From a virus, in the IMG/VR virus record IMGVR_UViG_3300037258_000375, positions 1 through 64,000 of that record: a stretch of 64,000 bases of DNA, one strand, 5' to 3'. Shown here one piece after another: positions 24,873-32,429 of the stretch; the first letter of the stretch is position 1, and the number at the start of each line of letters is the position of its first letter. The notes below the pieces were generated by a model that worked only from the letters and a program-made list of their open reading frames with translations, was not told the DNA's origin and did no database searches. Position numbers and translations under genes: made by a program.

Positions 24873-26836
24873 CGTTCCTCGACCTCCGGATGAAGAACCT
24901 TGCGGCAGTTCTTGCACCAGTAGCCATCCACGCGCCAGAATCCCGAATGTCCCTGTCGGGTGCAGAGCGGTGCCTTCGGCGCGCCGAGACTTGCGGCGGA
25001 AGTAACTCCCGGAATTTTTTTGGCAAGCTCGGTCACTTTTTGATCGATGGCTTGAGGAGCTTGTCCACCTTGCGCATCACCGAGAGGAGCAGCGCCGCCG
25101 AGTTCATGTCCTCCGCGTCGAGATTTTTGATGAGCTTGGTTGCCGCCCTTACGCCTTTGTTGTACCCCTGGCGGCGATGCCTTTTCTTGTCGAGATGGTA
25201 AGACGGAGGTTTCGAGAACTGGCTCATCGGCATTCTCCTTCACCGGGTACACGGAACCGGGCGCAGTGGGCGTGGGCCGGTATGGTTTTTCGTTAACGGC
25301 TTCGCCGAGCAGACCGGATGGCGCTTCCAGTTGAGGTTTTTCGCCGAACCCATCCCACGGCCATTTATCGGGAGGCGTGAACTGCGGAGCTTTGACAAGG
25401 CTCGATCCGGAATCGACGACGATGGCATGAAGCGGGAACCGCCGCCGTGCTTCTTCGAGCGACATTTCCTGGGTCAAGATCATTCCTGGTTTGCTTGGGT
25501 CGATGGTCTCGGGGTTGACAGGGAACTCGTTGGGATCGGTTGTCGAGCCGGGAAAGCCGTAGACTTCCATCTCGATCCTCGGTAGATCGGTCTTGAAGGG
25601 CAGATCGGCCTTGTAGAGAATGTCTCCCACTTCGAGCCGGAGATCGACGGCATCGGAGATCGGGAGCGGCGGCGGCACAGCACCGGAATTTTTTTGAGTC
25701 ATCTCCTGAATCCTGCTAAGTATTTCGAAAGCCGCTTCCGGGACCTCGGGGATTGGCATGTTTGCCATCTCTTTTCGAACCTCGGCGGCAACGCGGTGCC
25801 CTGTGCATTCGGTGTAAAAGAAACCAGCAGTGGTCGCGTCTGAATACGCGTGCTTTTTGCAGGCGATGCAATCGGGACACTCGCTCGGCGGCATGGCCAG
25901 AATTTTTTGAGCATCACTGAAAGACGTGTGCAGGCGGATCGCGAGCCGTTCGGCGAGCAGTCCTCCGGCCCTGGCAGCGGTCGCCATCCCCGCCGCCAGC
26001 GCCCGGTCGTCCTGTGCGCCTTCACCGGTCGGTGTTTCGACGTAGATCGCCGCTTGATCGCACCACACACAAAGTCCTGGCCCACCGCAGTAAAACCGTT
26101 CACCGTTGGTGGCCATGAGCATGTGTGGGCCGCGCGGTCTCCCCACCGAATTTTTTTCTGCCACAGCACGGTCAAGCTCTCTGTGTTCCTCCTCGGTCGA
26201 GCCGGGTGGGTAGAGGGGCATCCGGAAGAGGACGTCGCGGAGTCTGCGCTGGCGGTCGGTGAGTCCGTCTTCCCGCTCTTCGATCCTCTGCGCGTTGGGG
26301 TTCTCGATCTGCGCGTCGAGCGCGGTGTCGAATTCCGCCAGATCGGCGACGTCCTCAAGCTCGGCGGCGGTGAACTCGGGAAACGCTTGGGCCGCGCGGT
26401 CTTTTTGCGCCTGCCGAACCACGTCGAGCAGGGGAGCGGCGCGCGGAACTCCCGAATTTTTTGGCTCGGAAACCTTGACACCGTGGCTCCATGGACCCCC
26501 ACGCGGGCCTTGCGCCTTCCCCGCCGAGCCGGGAAGGGTCTCGCCAGCATCTGCCTCCGCCGTTCCTGGACCCAGCGGCGTGCCGCCGCGCGCGGGCGGA
26601 ACCTCTCGCGATTTTTTTTCTCCCAGTCCAGCTTCCGTGGCATCCTCAGCAGAAGAAGGTAAACCCATCACCGCATCCACATGCTCCCGCGCATACTTCA
26701 ATCGGTCCCGCGTCGAACCCTCCGCCAACCACCGTCCCAAAATCTGAGAACGGCTCCGCTCCTCACGCCCCGCAATCAATCCCGCGAGAATCAGCGTCTG
26801 CTCGTCAATCCAAAGCGACATCAGCTTCTTTGCCAT
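24869..26836 (-). CDS. Mosaic ribbon-helix-helix / zinc protein with repeated A-tracts
   Basis: About 655 aa. The N-terminus SLWIDEQTLILAGL then RSRSQILGRWLAEG fits a ribbon-helix-helix (CopG/Arc type) domain. The middle has two cysteine clusters (FYCGGPGLCVWC, then CPDCIACKKH). The end is a zinc-ribbon-like CTRQGHSGFWRVDG then YWCKNC. Six runs of 6-8 A followed by TC or TTC lie inside the frame. It may be one protein or several read from internal starts, for example GTG at 25036. A GTG at 26902 is an earlier possible start. Confidence 0.5.
   Translation of the reverse strand: MAKKLMSLWIDEQTLILAGLIAGREERSRSQILGRWLAEGSTRDRLKYAREHVDAVMGLPSSAEDATEAGLGEKKSREVPPARGGTPLGPGTAEADAGETLPGSAGKAQGPRGGPWSHGVKVSEPKNSGVPRAAPLLDVVRQAQKDRAAQAFPEFTAAELEDVADLAEFDTALDAQIENPNAQRIEEREDGLTDRQRRLRDVLFRMPLYPPGSTEEEHRELDRAVAEKNSVGRPRGPHMLMATNGERFYCGGPGLCVWCDQAAIYVETPTGEGAQDDRALAAGMATAARAGGLLAERLAIRLHTSFSDAQKILAMPPSECPDCIACKKHAYSDATTAGFFYTECTGHRVAAEVRKEMANMPIPEVPEAAFEILSRIQEMTQKNSGAVPPPLPISDAVDLRLEVGDILYKADLPFKTDLPRIEMEVYGFPGSTTDPNEFPVNPETIDPSKPGMILTQEMSLEEARRRFPLHAIVVDSGSSLVKAPQFTPPDKWPWDGFGEKPQLEAPSGLLGEAVNEKPYRPTPTAPGSVYPVKENADEPVLETSVLPSRQEKASPPGVQQRRKGGNQAHQKSRRGGHELGGAAPLGDAQGGQAPQAIDQKVTELAKKIPGVTSAASLGAPKAPLCTRQGHSGFWRVDGYWCKNCRKVLHPEVEER
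25033..25227 (-). CDS. Nested out-of-frame ORF inside the mosaic gene
   Basis: 64 aa from an ATG at 25227 preceded by AAGGAG at seven bases. Its third codon positions are strongly G/C, whereas the long frame over the same bases is not, which suggests this frame is the one under selection here. It is basic and helical (KKRHRRQGYNKGVRAATKLI, then SALLLSV-like helix). Its stop overlaps a GTG that restarts the long frame (GTGA at 25033-25036). Confidence 0.5.
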   Translation of the reverse strand: MSQFSKPPSYHLDKKRHRRQGYNKGVRAATKLIKNLDAEDMNSAALLLSVMRKVDKLLKPSIKK

Positions 26837-26839
26837 ATC

Positions 26840-26851
26840 ATGTTGCAACAT
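26840..26851. promoter_or_regulatory. Palindrome before the ribbon-helix-helix gene
   Basis: ATGTTGCAACAT is a perfect 12-bp inverted repeat a few bases upstream of the ATG at 26836. Ribbon-helix-helix proteins commonly bind such sites and repress their own genes. A related ACAATATGGTATGTTG context surrounds it. Autoregulation is inferred. Confidence 0.4.
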
Positions 26852-26896
26852 ACCATATTGTGTTGTAAAAAGGTGGACAGAATGCGGAAGATTATG

Positions 26897-26908
26897 TTCC
26901 ACGTGGAA
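26897..26908. promoter_or_regulatory. parS-like palindrome
   Basis: TTCCACGTGGAA is a perfect 12-bp inverted repeat. With flanks it reads TGTTCCACGTGGAAAC, close to the bacterial parS consensus TGTTTCACGTGAAACA at the CACGTG core and left arm. The phage also encodes a ParB-like protein (44308). It could be a ParB target, or merely an operator of the mosaic gene. Confidence 0.4.
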
Positions 26909-28081
26909 ACTCTGCGCTCCCTTTATACCACCAAACTCTGCGCTCTATTTTTTTTTGGAGAAGGAAAGACAGGAGCGTAAAGCCGTCACTGCCTTCGAGA
27001 GGGGGTGGGGTGCCGGACAACGTTTTGCGTCCGGACACGGTCCGGAAAACGGGACTGGACACAGGGAGTCCGGATCGATGCGCTCCGCGTTGCCGATTCC
27101 GTAGAATGGGCGGCGCGGGCGCGTTTCACCCATCCGGAACCGGTCAAACACGGGCACGGGCGCGGGCGGACGCGGTCTAATCCCACAGACACGGCGGCGC
27201 GCTGGGCGCAAACTCTGCGCCCGGTTCCGTTGATAGCACTTCATTGATAACAGACGGCGGGGGAACACTTTACCCCATTGCCATCATTCGGCGTCTGGCA
27301 GTGCGGAGGAATGACACACGGGGGGAGTTTATGGGAGTTTAGGGGAGTTCGTGGGAGGAATGGGGTAGACGGCGGGCGGCGCGCTGGGCAGGGTAGACGG
27401 CGGGCGCAGGGCGGCGCGGCGGGAGATGGGAGACGGCGGCGCAGGGCGGCGCGTGTTGTGTGACGGGTGCCTGTGAGGTGAGTCTGTGTTAGGGGATTGT
27501 TCGCTGGGCGGGCGGGGGAGTCTAACGGGAATCGAACATCTATATATGTTACGTGTGTTCGGCGAACGTTCGGAGGTAGGGAGAGCAACTGCAAAAGCTT
27601 CCCTCTTCCTTTCCTGTTTGCCCAGTGCATGGGCAAAGGGAGAGAGATGGTCTGTCACGATAACGTGGAAGACCGTCTGCAAGGCACCCGTTTTCGAGAT
27701 GCCCGCCCGGACGGCCGGGGAGTCCAGCGCGCTAGCGTCCGAACCTTGGACACGCGCAACACAGTGGGAGTGGTCCCCACGTGTCGAAATGTTCGCCGAA
27801 CGTTCGTTTTCTCCGAAAATGCCGTTTTCCCCGTGGCGCGGTCCAAACACGGTCCCCCATAGGGTAGCCTAGTTTTTGACCATCGGGCGCAGGGCGGGGC
27901 ATTACGGGCGCGGCGCGGTCCTGTGAACAAACCTGTGGAAAACCTCTGTTTTGATGCCAAGCGCTTCCCCTGTTTCCACTGTCTTTGACGCACTCTAAAA
28001 GTTAAAGTGTTGAATAGATGTGGCTTGCGAGTGCCATACCATACGGGGGTATGGAGATGATACCCCCCCGTGGTAGTTTGG
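26909..28081. other. Non-coding GC-rich region with repeats and palindromes
   Basis: No convincing gene in this 1.2 kb; frames here are rich in R, P and S in all directions. It holds two AGCGCAGAGTTT copies (minus strand, 26909-26919 and 26935-26945) around a TATAAA, another at 27212-27220, GGGTAGACGGCGGGC twice (27363 and 27391), the 16-base GTTCG(G/C)CGAACGTTCG twice (27557 and 27791), and a 10-base T run at 26948. It separates a minus-strand operon from the plus-strand operons and could be an origin or control region. Confidence 0.6.
28044..28070. terminator. Strong hairpin after endonuclease VII gene
   Basis: GGGGGTAT - 7-base loop - ATACCCCC makes an 8-bp G/C stem, flanked by a second possible pairing CCATAC/GTATGG. 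It lies just past the stop of the endonuclease gene on the minus strand. There is no T tract, so it may protect or pause the transcript rather than terminate it. Confidence 0.45.
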
Positions 28082-28429
28082 CTACGCTTTATGTTCGCTT
28101 AAATAGACGATTGCCGCGCGAAGTCTTTCCGGGTTGTCGCGGGCGAATCCGAGCATAAGATTGCAAGGTTGGCAAACCATCCCGCGAACTTTTCCCGTCA
28201 CGTGGCAATGGTCTCTCACGAGTCCGAATCCGTCTACACATCCCGGCAGTGGACACTCGCTCGCATGATCGCCACAAATCGCGCAACGGTTCCCTTGTGC
28301 TTTAGAAAGTAAGTATCGTTTGGTAGGAACGAAACACCCGATACAAACCCGCTCGCGGCGGCGCGGGCGCGGCGCGGCGGTCATATAGGGAATACGGCAA
28401 ACCCGGCAGGTAATCTGTATCTCTTCCAT
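28082..28429 (-). CDS. Endonuclease VII-like Holliday junction resolvase
   Basis: 115 aa. CAICG (49-53), DHCH (73-76), TGKVRGMVC and CQPCN (86-90) make the treble-clef His-Me nuclease of the T4 endonuclease VII family, including the catalytic H in DHCH and the N after the second zinc pair. It cuts branched DNA before packaging. The extra N-terminal Cx2C (C8, C11) and C29/C32 may add a zinc site. No clear promoter of its own was seen. Confidence 0.9.
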   Translation of the reverse strand: MEEIQITCRVCRIPYMTAAPRPRRRERVCIGCFVPTKRYLLSKAQGNRCAICGDHASECPLPGCVDGFGLVRDHCHVTGKVRGMVCQPCNLMLGFARDNPERLRAAIVYLSEHKA

Positions 28430-28441
28430 GCTGGCAGTATT

Positions 28442-28756
28442 TCACCATAGCCCATTGAACGCGCCGCGCGCCGCAAGGTCTTTCATGCGGGCATTAAAGT
28501 GTCTTCCCCGTGCGCCGCAAGAGTACCGGTTCCGCTGTTCGAGATGCACCATTTCATGAAACAAGGTGAATGCCCAGTGGCGGCGCGAGTCGCGTAACCG
28601 CTCATTGATCCGGATGCCGAACGTGTCCGCCGAACTTCGGCGCGGGGGATGCGCGCGCCGCGCGCGGAACGTGTATCCCAGTCCTACAAGGCGGGCGAAT
28701 CGCAATTCGCTCACGGCGGGCAATCGCCCGCCGAAATACCGGGCAGAACTCTTCAA
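28442..28756 (-). CDS. SprT-like zinc metalloprotease-like protein
   Basis: 104 aa. The active-site HEMVH (67-71) lies in HWAFTLFHEMVHLEQRN, followed by CGARGRHFNARM, giving the HExxH...H layout of SprT/Spartan-type proteases, which act on proteins bound or crosslinked to DNA in cellular homologues. The N-terminus carries arginine-rich text and is shorter than in SprT, so this is a minimal form. It ends 12 bases before the endonuclease VII gene. Confidence 0.75.
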   Translation of the reverse strand: MKSSARYFGGRLPAVSELRFARLVGLGYTFRARRAHPPRRSSADTFGIRINERLRDSRRHWAFTLFHEMVHLEQRNRYSCGARGRHFNARMKDLAARGAFNGLW

Positions 28757-28875
28757 GGTCTGTGTCTTCCCAGCGTCGCAAGGTCCCCGTTTTCATGCGG
28801 TCGATTGTATCTGGAAGAGTCCGAACTCCGGACGGTCTCCCCCGTTCGTGTCACGTTACTACGGTAAAAGAACTC

Positions 28876-28902
28876 TTGACATGAGACGAAATAGCGCAAA
28901 GT
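28876..28902 (+). promoter_or_regulatory. Promoter of the first plus-strand operon
   Basis: TTGACA (28876-28881) followed by ATAGCGCAAAGTATT, with CAAAGT at 28897-28902. The AGCGCA(A/G)A(G/C)T core recurs in several other intergenic regions. It sits 46 bases before the gene at 28948. The spacer is short (15) if CAAAGT is taken as the -10 element. Confidence 0.6.
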
Positions 28903-28947
28903 ATTGGTGTAAGGGGGAAAACCCGAAGAAAACGGAGGACACTGACA

Positions 28948-29451
28948 ATGAACACAAGTAAACTCATTCAGACTGTATCGGAACTCGAAACATCAGAGGC
29001 AACCAGCCTCATGGAGATCAAAATGACACTCTCTGAGATCGTCACCGCTTACGAAGCAAAAGCTATTAACTCCGATGTGCTCATTGAGACGCTCTCTATC
29101 CAGAGCAGCCGTAATGGGCGCTTTAAAGTTATCGACTTGCAAGATGTCAATTGGATGGAGAGCCGGTATCGCAACGACTGCTATGCCAATCCGATGGCGG
29201 CCCTGACGCACGCGCTCCTGACCTCCGGCGCTCTCACCGTCATTGACCGCTCCAACAACTCCGTTTACGAGTGCGCGACGGTGGCGGACTGGATGCAGTA
29301 TCGCTACGAGCCAATCGTCACCACCTCTGCCTACCACAAGCTTAATCAGGCTGTGGACGCGATGCTGACCGCGATCAGCGAGGGCCATGACCGCGCCGTA
29401 ACAGGATATGCCCGTTACGCCGCTCATCAAGCATTGGCGATTTTAGGCTAA
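28948..29451 (+). CDS. Hypothetical protein opening the plus-strand operon
   Basis: 167 aa, mixed alpha/beta, with ESRYRNDCYANPMAALTHAL in the middle and a helical C-terminus. A 30-base stretch in its coding region (28987-29018) is repeated in the leaders of the next two genes. First gene after the promoter at 28876. Not recognised. Confidence 0.7.
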   Translation: MNTSKLIQTVSELETSEATSLMEIKMTLSEIVTAYEAKAINSDVLIETLSIQSSRNGRFKVIDLQDVNWMESRYRNDCYANPMAALTHALLTSGALTVIDRSNNSVYECATVADWMQYRYEPIVTTSAYHKLNQAVDAMLTAISEGHDRAVTGYARYAAHQALAILG

Positions 29452-29684
29452 GCTCCGCCGCGCCGCATCCACGGTAAGTGGAGCGTCTCGGCAAGCCAGT
29501 GAAGTAACAGCCCGCTTTTGATAGCGACCAACTTGATAGCGAACAGATATTTTGAAACATCAGAGGCAACCAGCCTCATGGGAGACATACAATGCAGATT
29601 CAACTTGCAATGGGCGCAAAAATTCACACAATCGAAGTAGAAGCCCACCACCGCAAAGGCGAAGGTTTTACGACTGTTCGCGCA
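29449..29684 (+). repeat. 236-bp direct repeat, copy 1
   Basis: Identical to 29973-30208 as far as I can see. It contains an unusual leader, the start codon and the first 31 codons of the gene at 29592. The end of the repeat lies in the codon for alanine 31. Confidence 0.9.
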
Positions 29685-29975
29685 GTGTCCGGCAAGGGCA
29701 CATGCGAAGATTTCAATGCGCTTTTCTGCTGCATGATTGCTCTCGATGCGAACGCGGAATTTGCGCCGCTCAGGATGAATATCACTAACAATTTTACGCA
29801 GCCGGGATTCACAGGGGTTTGGCTTGAGCGCAAATTCCGCTCCCGAAAGGCCGCTCAGCAATTTGTTGAGGCCACACAAGAGCGCATAGATTGCTATCGG
29901 CGTCGCGTTGCCGGGGCGTCTCAAATCACCGTACATGAACTGCTTGAGCGCCAATCCGCGTACCCTGCTGCATAA
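29592..29975 (+). CDS. Hypothetical protein, duplicated N-terminus
   Basis: 127 aa with GGGAGAC before the ATG. The N-terminal half has a beta-strand-rich start (IQLAMGAKIHTIEVEAHHRK), and the rest is helical with FRSRKAAQQFVEATQERI. Its first 31 codons and leader are repeated exactly at 30116. Unknown function. Confidence 0.65.
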   Translation: MQIQLAMGAKIHTIEVEAHHRKGEGFTTVRAVSGKGTCEDFNALFCCMIALDANAEFAPLRMNITNNFTQPGFTGVWLERKFRSRKAAQQFVEATQERIDCYRRRVAGASQITVHELLERQSAYPAA

Positions 29976-30208
29976 GCTCCGCCGCGCCGCATCCACGGTA
30001 AGTGGAGCGTCTCGGCAAGCCAGTGAAGTAACAGCCCGCTTTTGATAGCGACCAACTTGATAGCGAACAGATATTTTGAAACATCAGAGGCAACCAGCCT
30101 CATGGGAGACATACAATGCAGATTCAACTTGCAATGGGCGCAAAAATTCACACAATCGAAGTAGAAGCCCACCACCGCAAAGGCGAAGGTTTTACGACTG
30201 TTCGCGCA
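29973..30208 (+). repeat. 236-bp direct repeat, copy 2
   Basis: Second copy, 524 bases downstream of the first. It carries the same leader and the same 31 codons, but joins to a different coding tail at 30209. It looks like a recombination product with the intervening 3' part of the first gene left in between. Confidence 0.9.
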
Positions 30209-30292
30209 AGTCTCACGCAACACTTGACGGCGGACGAATGGCAGGATATCGGCGTCAATTACGACCGCGCCATGATTGACTTCGACCGCTAA
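30116..30292 (+). CDS. Chimeric gene with shared N-terminus
   Basis: 58 aa. Residues 1-31 equal those of the gene at 29592, then a new tail SLTQHLTADEWQDIGVNYDR follows. The tail is helical and acidic and has the look of a real protein C-terminus. It could be a functional fusion or the remains of a neighbouring gene that lost its own start. Confidence 0.55.
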   Translation: MQIQLAMGAKIHTIEVEAHHRKGEGFTTVRASLTQHLTADEWQDIGVNYDRAMIDFDR

Positions 30293-30329
30293 ACCGCAAC
30301 GCACCATAACCGAATCGGAGGAAACTAAA

Positions 30330-31364
30330 ATGCACGTCACACCCGCACAATTGACGGAACTGCTAACCAAGATGATTACGAAACGTCACCCCTTGCTCAT
30401 TACTGGAAAACCGGGAGCGGGAAAAACGGATATCGCGCGCCACGTGGCGGAGAACCTTTGCAAAAATGATTTTATTGTCACTCACCCCGTAGTGGAAGAC
30501 CCTACAGACCGCAAGGGAATCCCGTGGCCAGACGCGAAGACCCTTTCATGCTTGTGGCTAACAGATGACGTCACGAAGCAACTTTGCACGGCAACGCGTC
30601 CCACCACGTGGCTTATCGATGACTTAGGGCAGGCATCGCCCGCCGTGCAAGCGGTCCACATGCAATGGTTGCTTAATCGCGGAGTGAATGGGCATAAGCT
30701 AAGTGACTTCGTGACCGTTCTCGCCGCAACTAATCGCCGCGCGGATCGTGCGGGAGTCTCCGGGATTCTCGAACCGGTAAAATCGCGGTTCGTCTCCATA
30801 GTGGAACTTGAACCGGTAATCAATGACTGGTGCGCATGGGCTATTGACCACGATATTCCCGCTATGCTGATAGCTTTCTTGCGGTACCGTCCGGAATTAC
30901 TCTGCAAATTCGAAGCGAGCGCAGATTTAACAAACTCGCCCGTCCCGCGCACATGGGCGAATCTCGCCAAACTAGAAGAGTTGAATCTCTCCCCCGCCGT
31001 GGAAACAATCGCATTCGCGGGCGCAGTGGGAGAAGCGGCGGCGGGCGAGTACCTTGCATTCCGACAGATGGCGAACTCGATTGTTAACGTGGATGCGATT
31101 ATTTTGACTCCGGACACGGTCAAGATTCCCACGAAACCAAACGAACTGTATGCCACAGTTACAGCACTCGCGGGACGCGCCACAAACCAGAACTTCGCGC
31201 GCGTAGGAACGTACGCAACACGTCTTGCAGTTGAGGCAAGGCGCGGCGAGTTTGCCGTGCTGCTTCTCCGCGATGCAATTCGCCGCAACGAAAAACTCAC
31301 TTACAACGAAACATTTACTAAGCTGTCTTGCGGTCCAATCGGCGAACTTATGGCGGGGAACTAA
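30330..31364 (+). CDS. MoxR-type AAA+ ATPase
   Basis: 344 aa from the ATG at 30330, behind GGAGG; earlier in-frame ATGs lack a site. Walker A GKPGAGKT (26-33), Walker B TWLIDDLG (93-100), sensor 1 AATN (132-135) and a trans-acting-type arginine in VKSRF (153) are visible. MoxR ATPases act with VWA-domain partners as chaperone-like machines. The next two genes supply a helical protein and a VWA/metalloprotease protein, so this is likely an operon-encoded three-part complex. Confidence 0.85.
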   Translation: MHVTPAQLTELLTKMITKRHPLLITGKPGAGKTDIARHVAENLCKNDFIVTHPVVEDPTDRKGIPWPDAKTLSCLWLTDDVTKQLCTATRPTTWLIDDLGQASPAVQAVHMQWLLNRGVNGHKLSDFVTVLAATNRRADRAGVSGILEPVKSRFVSIVELEPVINDWCAWAIDHDIPAMLIAFLRYRPELLCKFEASADLTNSPVPRTWANLAKLEELNLSPAVETIAFAGAVGEAAAGEYLAFRQMANSIVNVDAIILTPDTVKIPTKPNELYATVTALAGRATNQNFARVGTYATRLAVEARRGEFAVLLLRDAIRRNEKLTYNETFTKLSCGPIGELMAGN

Positions 31365-31430
31365 TCCAAGGTCTGGATACATTGTCCGCCCGGAGCGAAC
31401 CGGGCAAGTCACGAATCGGAGGGTAGGAAA

Positions 31431-32429
31431 ATGACAGCATCTGAAATGCATTCGCGGGCGATACTCGTTAGTTTGCGCATCTCCGCTTGGAGTGCTCGCA
31501 AGTATGACCGCAAGGTCACGAACGAAACGAATCAAGCACACGGCGCGGACGCGGACGCGGGACGCTATAACAAAAACCTGCTACCGGGCGATGCGCCCAG
31601 CTACAAGGCACTCACACAGCACATTACCGCGATGCGCGCACAGCATACGGCACAAACCCTTGCGTGGTCCGATGACGGATGGAGACTGCTACCCGTGCGG
31701 AACTTCCAAAAGTACATGGACATGGTACGGCAAGGTCAACACACGTTTGACCGTCTTTTAGAGGAATTCTGGAGAGACTACCCCACACTTCGGGCGCAGG
31801 CAAAAGATAGATTGAACGGCATGTATCTGGATGCCGATTATCCGCGCGATATCCGCGACCGTTTTTCTTTTGCGATGGAACCCGCGCCCGTCCCCGCCGC
31901 TACCGATTACCGCGTTGCGCTCACACAGGACGAAATAAACACAATCGCGACACGCACAGAGGAAAGAGTCAAGCAAGCATTCGCGGACGCGCAGAAAGAC
32001 GCCGTCCAGCGTCTTTACAAGTGTGTGAGCCATATCCACGAACGGTTGACCGCTGTACGCGTCACAAAGGACCGTGCGACTAAAGCGCGCACACTGAAGA
32101 AGGATCATTATGACAAGGTCACAGGCGAATTGATTCCAGCGGGGACCGTGATACCAGGACGCGCCATTGCGGGCGGCCAAGTAAAAAATGCAACCTTCCG
32201 CGATACCCTGGTAGACAACGCGCGAGAACTCTGTGAGATTCTCCGCTATATCAACCTTGCGGATGACCCGAAGTTAGAAGAATTCCGCCGTCAAACGGAA
32301 CTTATAGCGGGCAGCACTGAAGCGGAAACACTCCGCGACAGCGACGCCGTACGGAAAGACACTGCGAACCGCGCACAATCCATCTTGGACGCAATGGCAG
32401 CTACCTACGGCGCGGCGGTGCAAGCATGA
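31431..32429 (+). CDS. Helical partner protein of the MoxR-VWA trio
   Basis: 332 aa, mostly long charged helices (for example AFADAQKDAVQRLYKCVSHI). It occupies the place of DUF3150-like coiled-coil proteins between phage MoxR and VWA genes. No catalytic motif. Its stop overlaps the VWA gene start, consistent with joint translation. The family assignment is from context. Confidence 0.6.
   Translation: MTASEMHSRAILVSLRISAWSARKYDRKVTNETNQAHGADADAGRYNKNLLPGDAPSYKALTQHITAMRAQHTAQTLAWSDDGWRLLPVRNFQKYMDMVRQGQHTFDRLLEEFWRDYPTLRAQAKDRLNGMYLDADYPRDIRDRFSFAMEPAPVPAATDYRVALTQDEINTIATRTEERVKQAFADAQKDAVQRLYKCVSHIHERLTAVRVTKDRATKARTLKKDHYDKVTGELIPAGTVIPGRAIAGGQVKNATFRDTLVDNARELCEILRYINLADDPKLEEFRRQTELIAGSTEAETLRDSDAVRKDTANRAQSILDAMAATYGAAVQA

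Noticed and set aside
25699-26643. 314-codon minus ORF over the mosaic gene
   Set aside because: It is R/S/P-rich as expected for a shifted frame of GC-rich coding sequence, although it spans the A-tracts.
27241-27872. Several ORFs in the gene-free region
   Set aside because: Low-complexity, overlapping in both strands and without ribosome sites or domain features.
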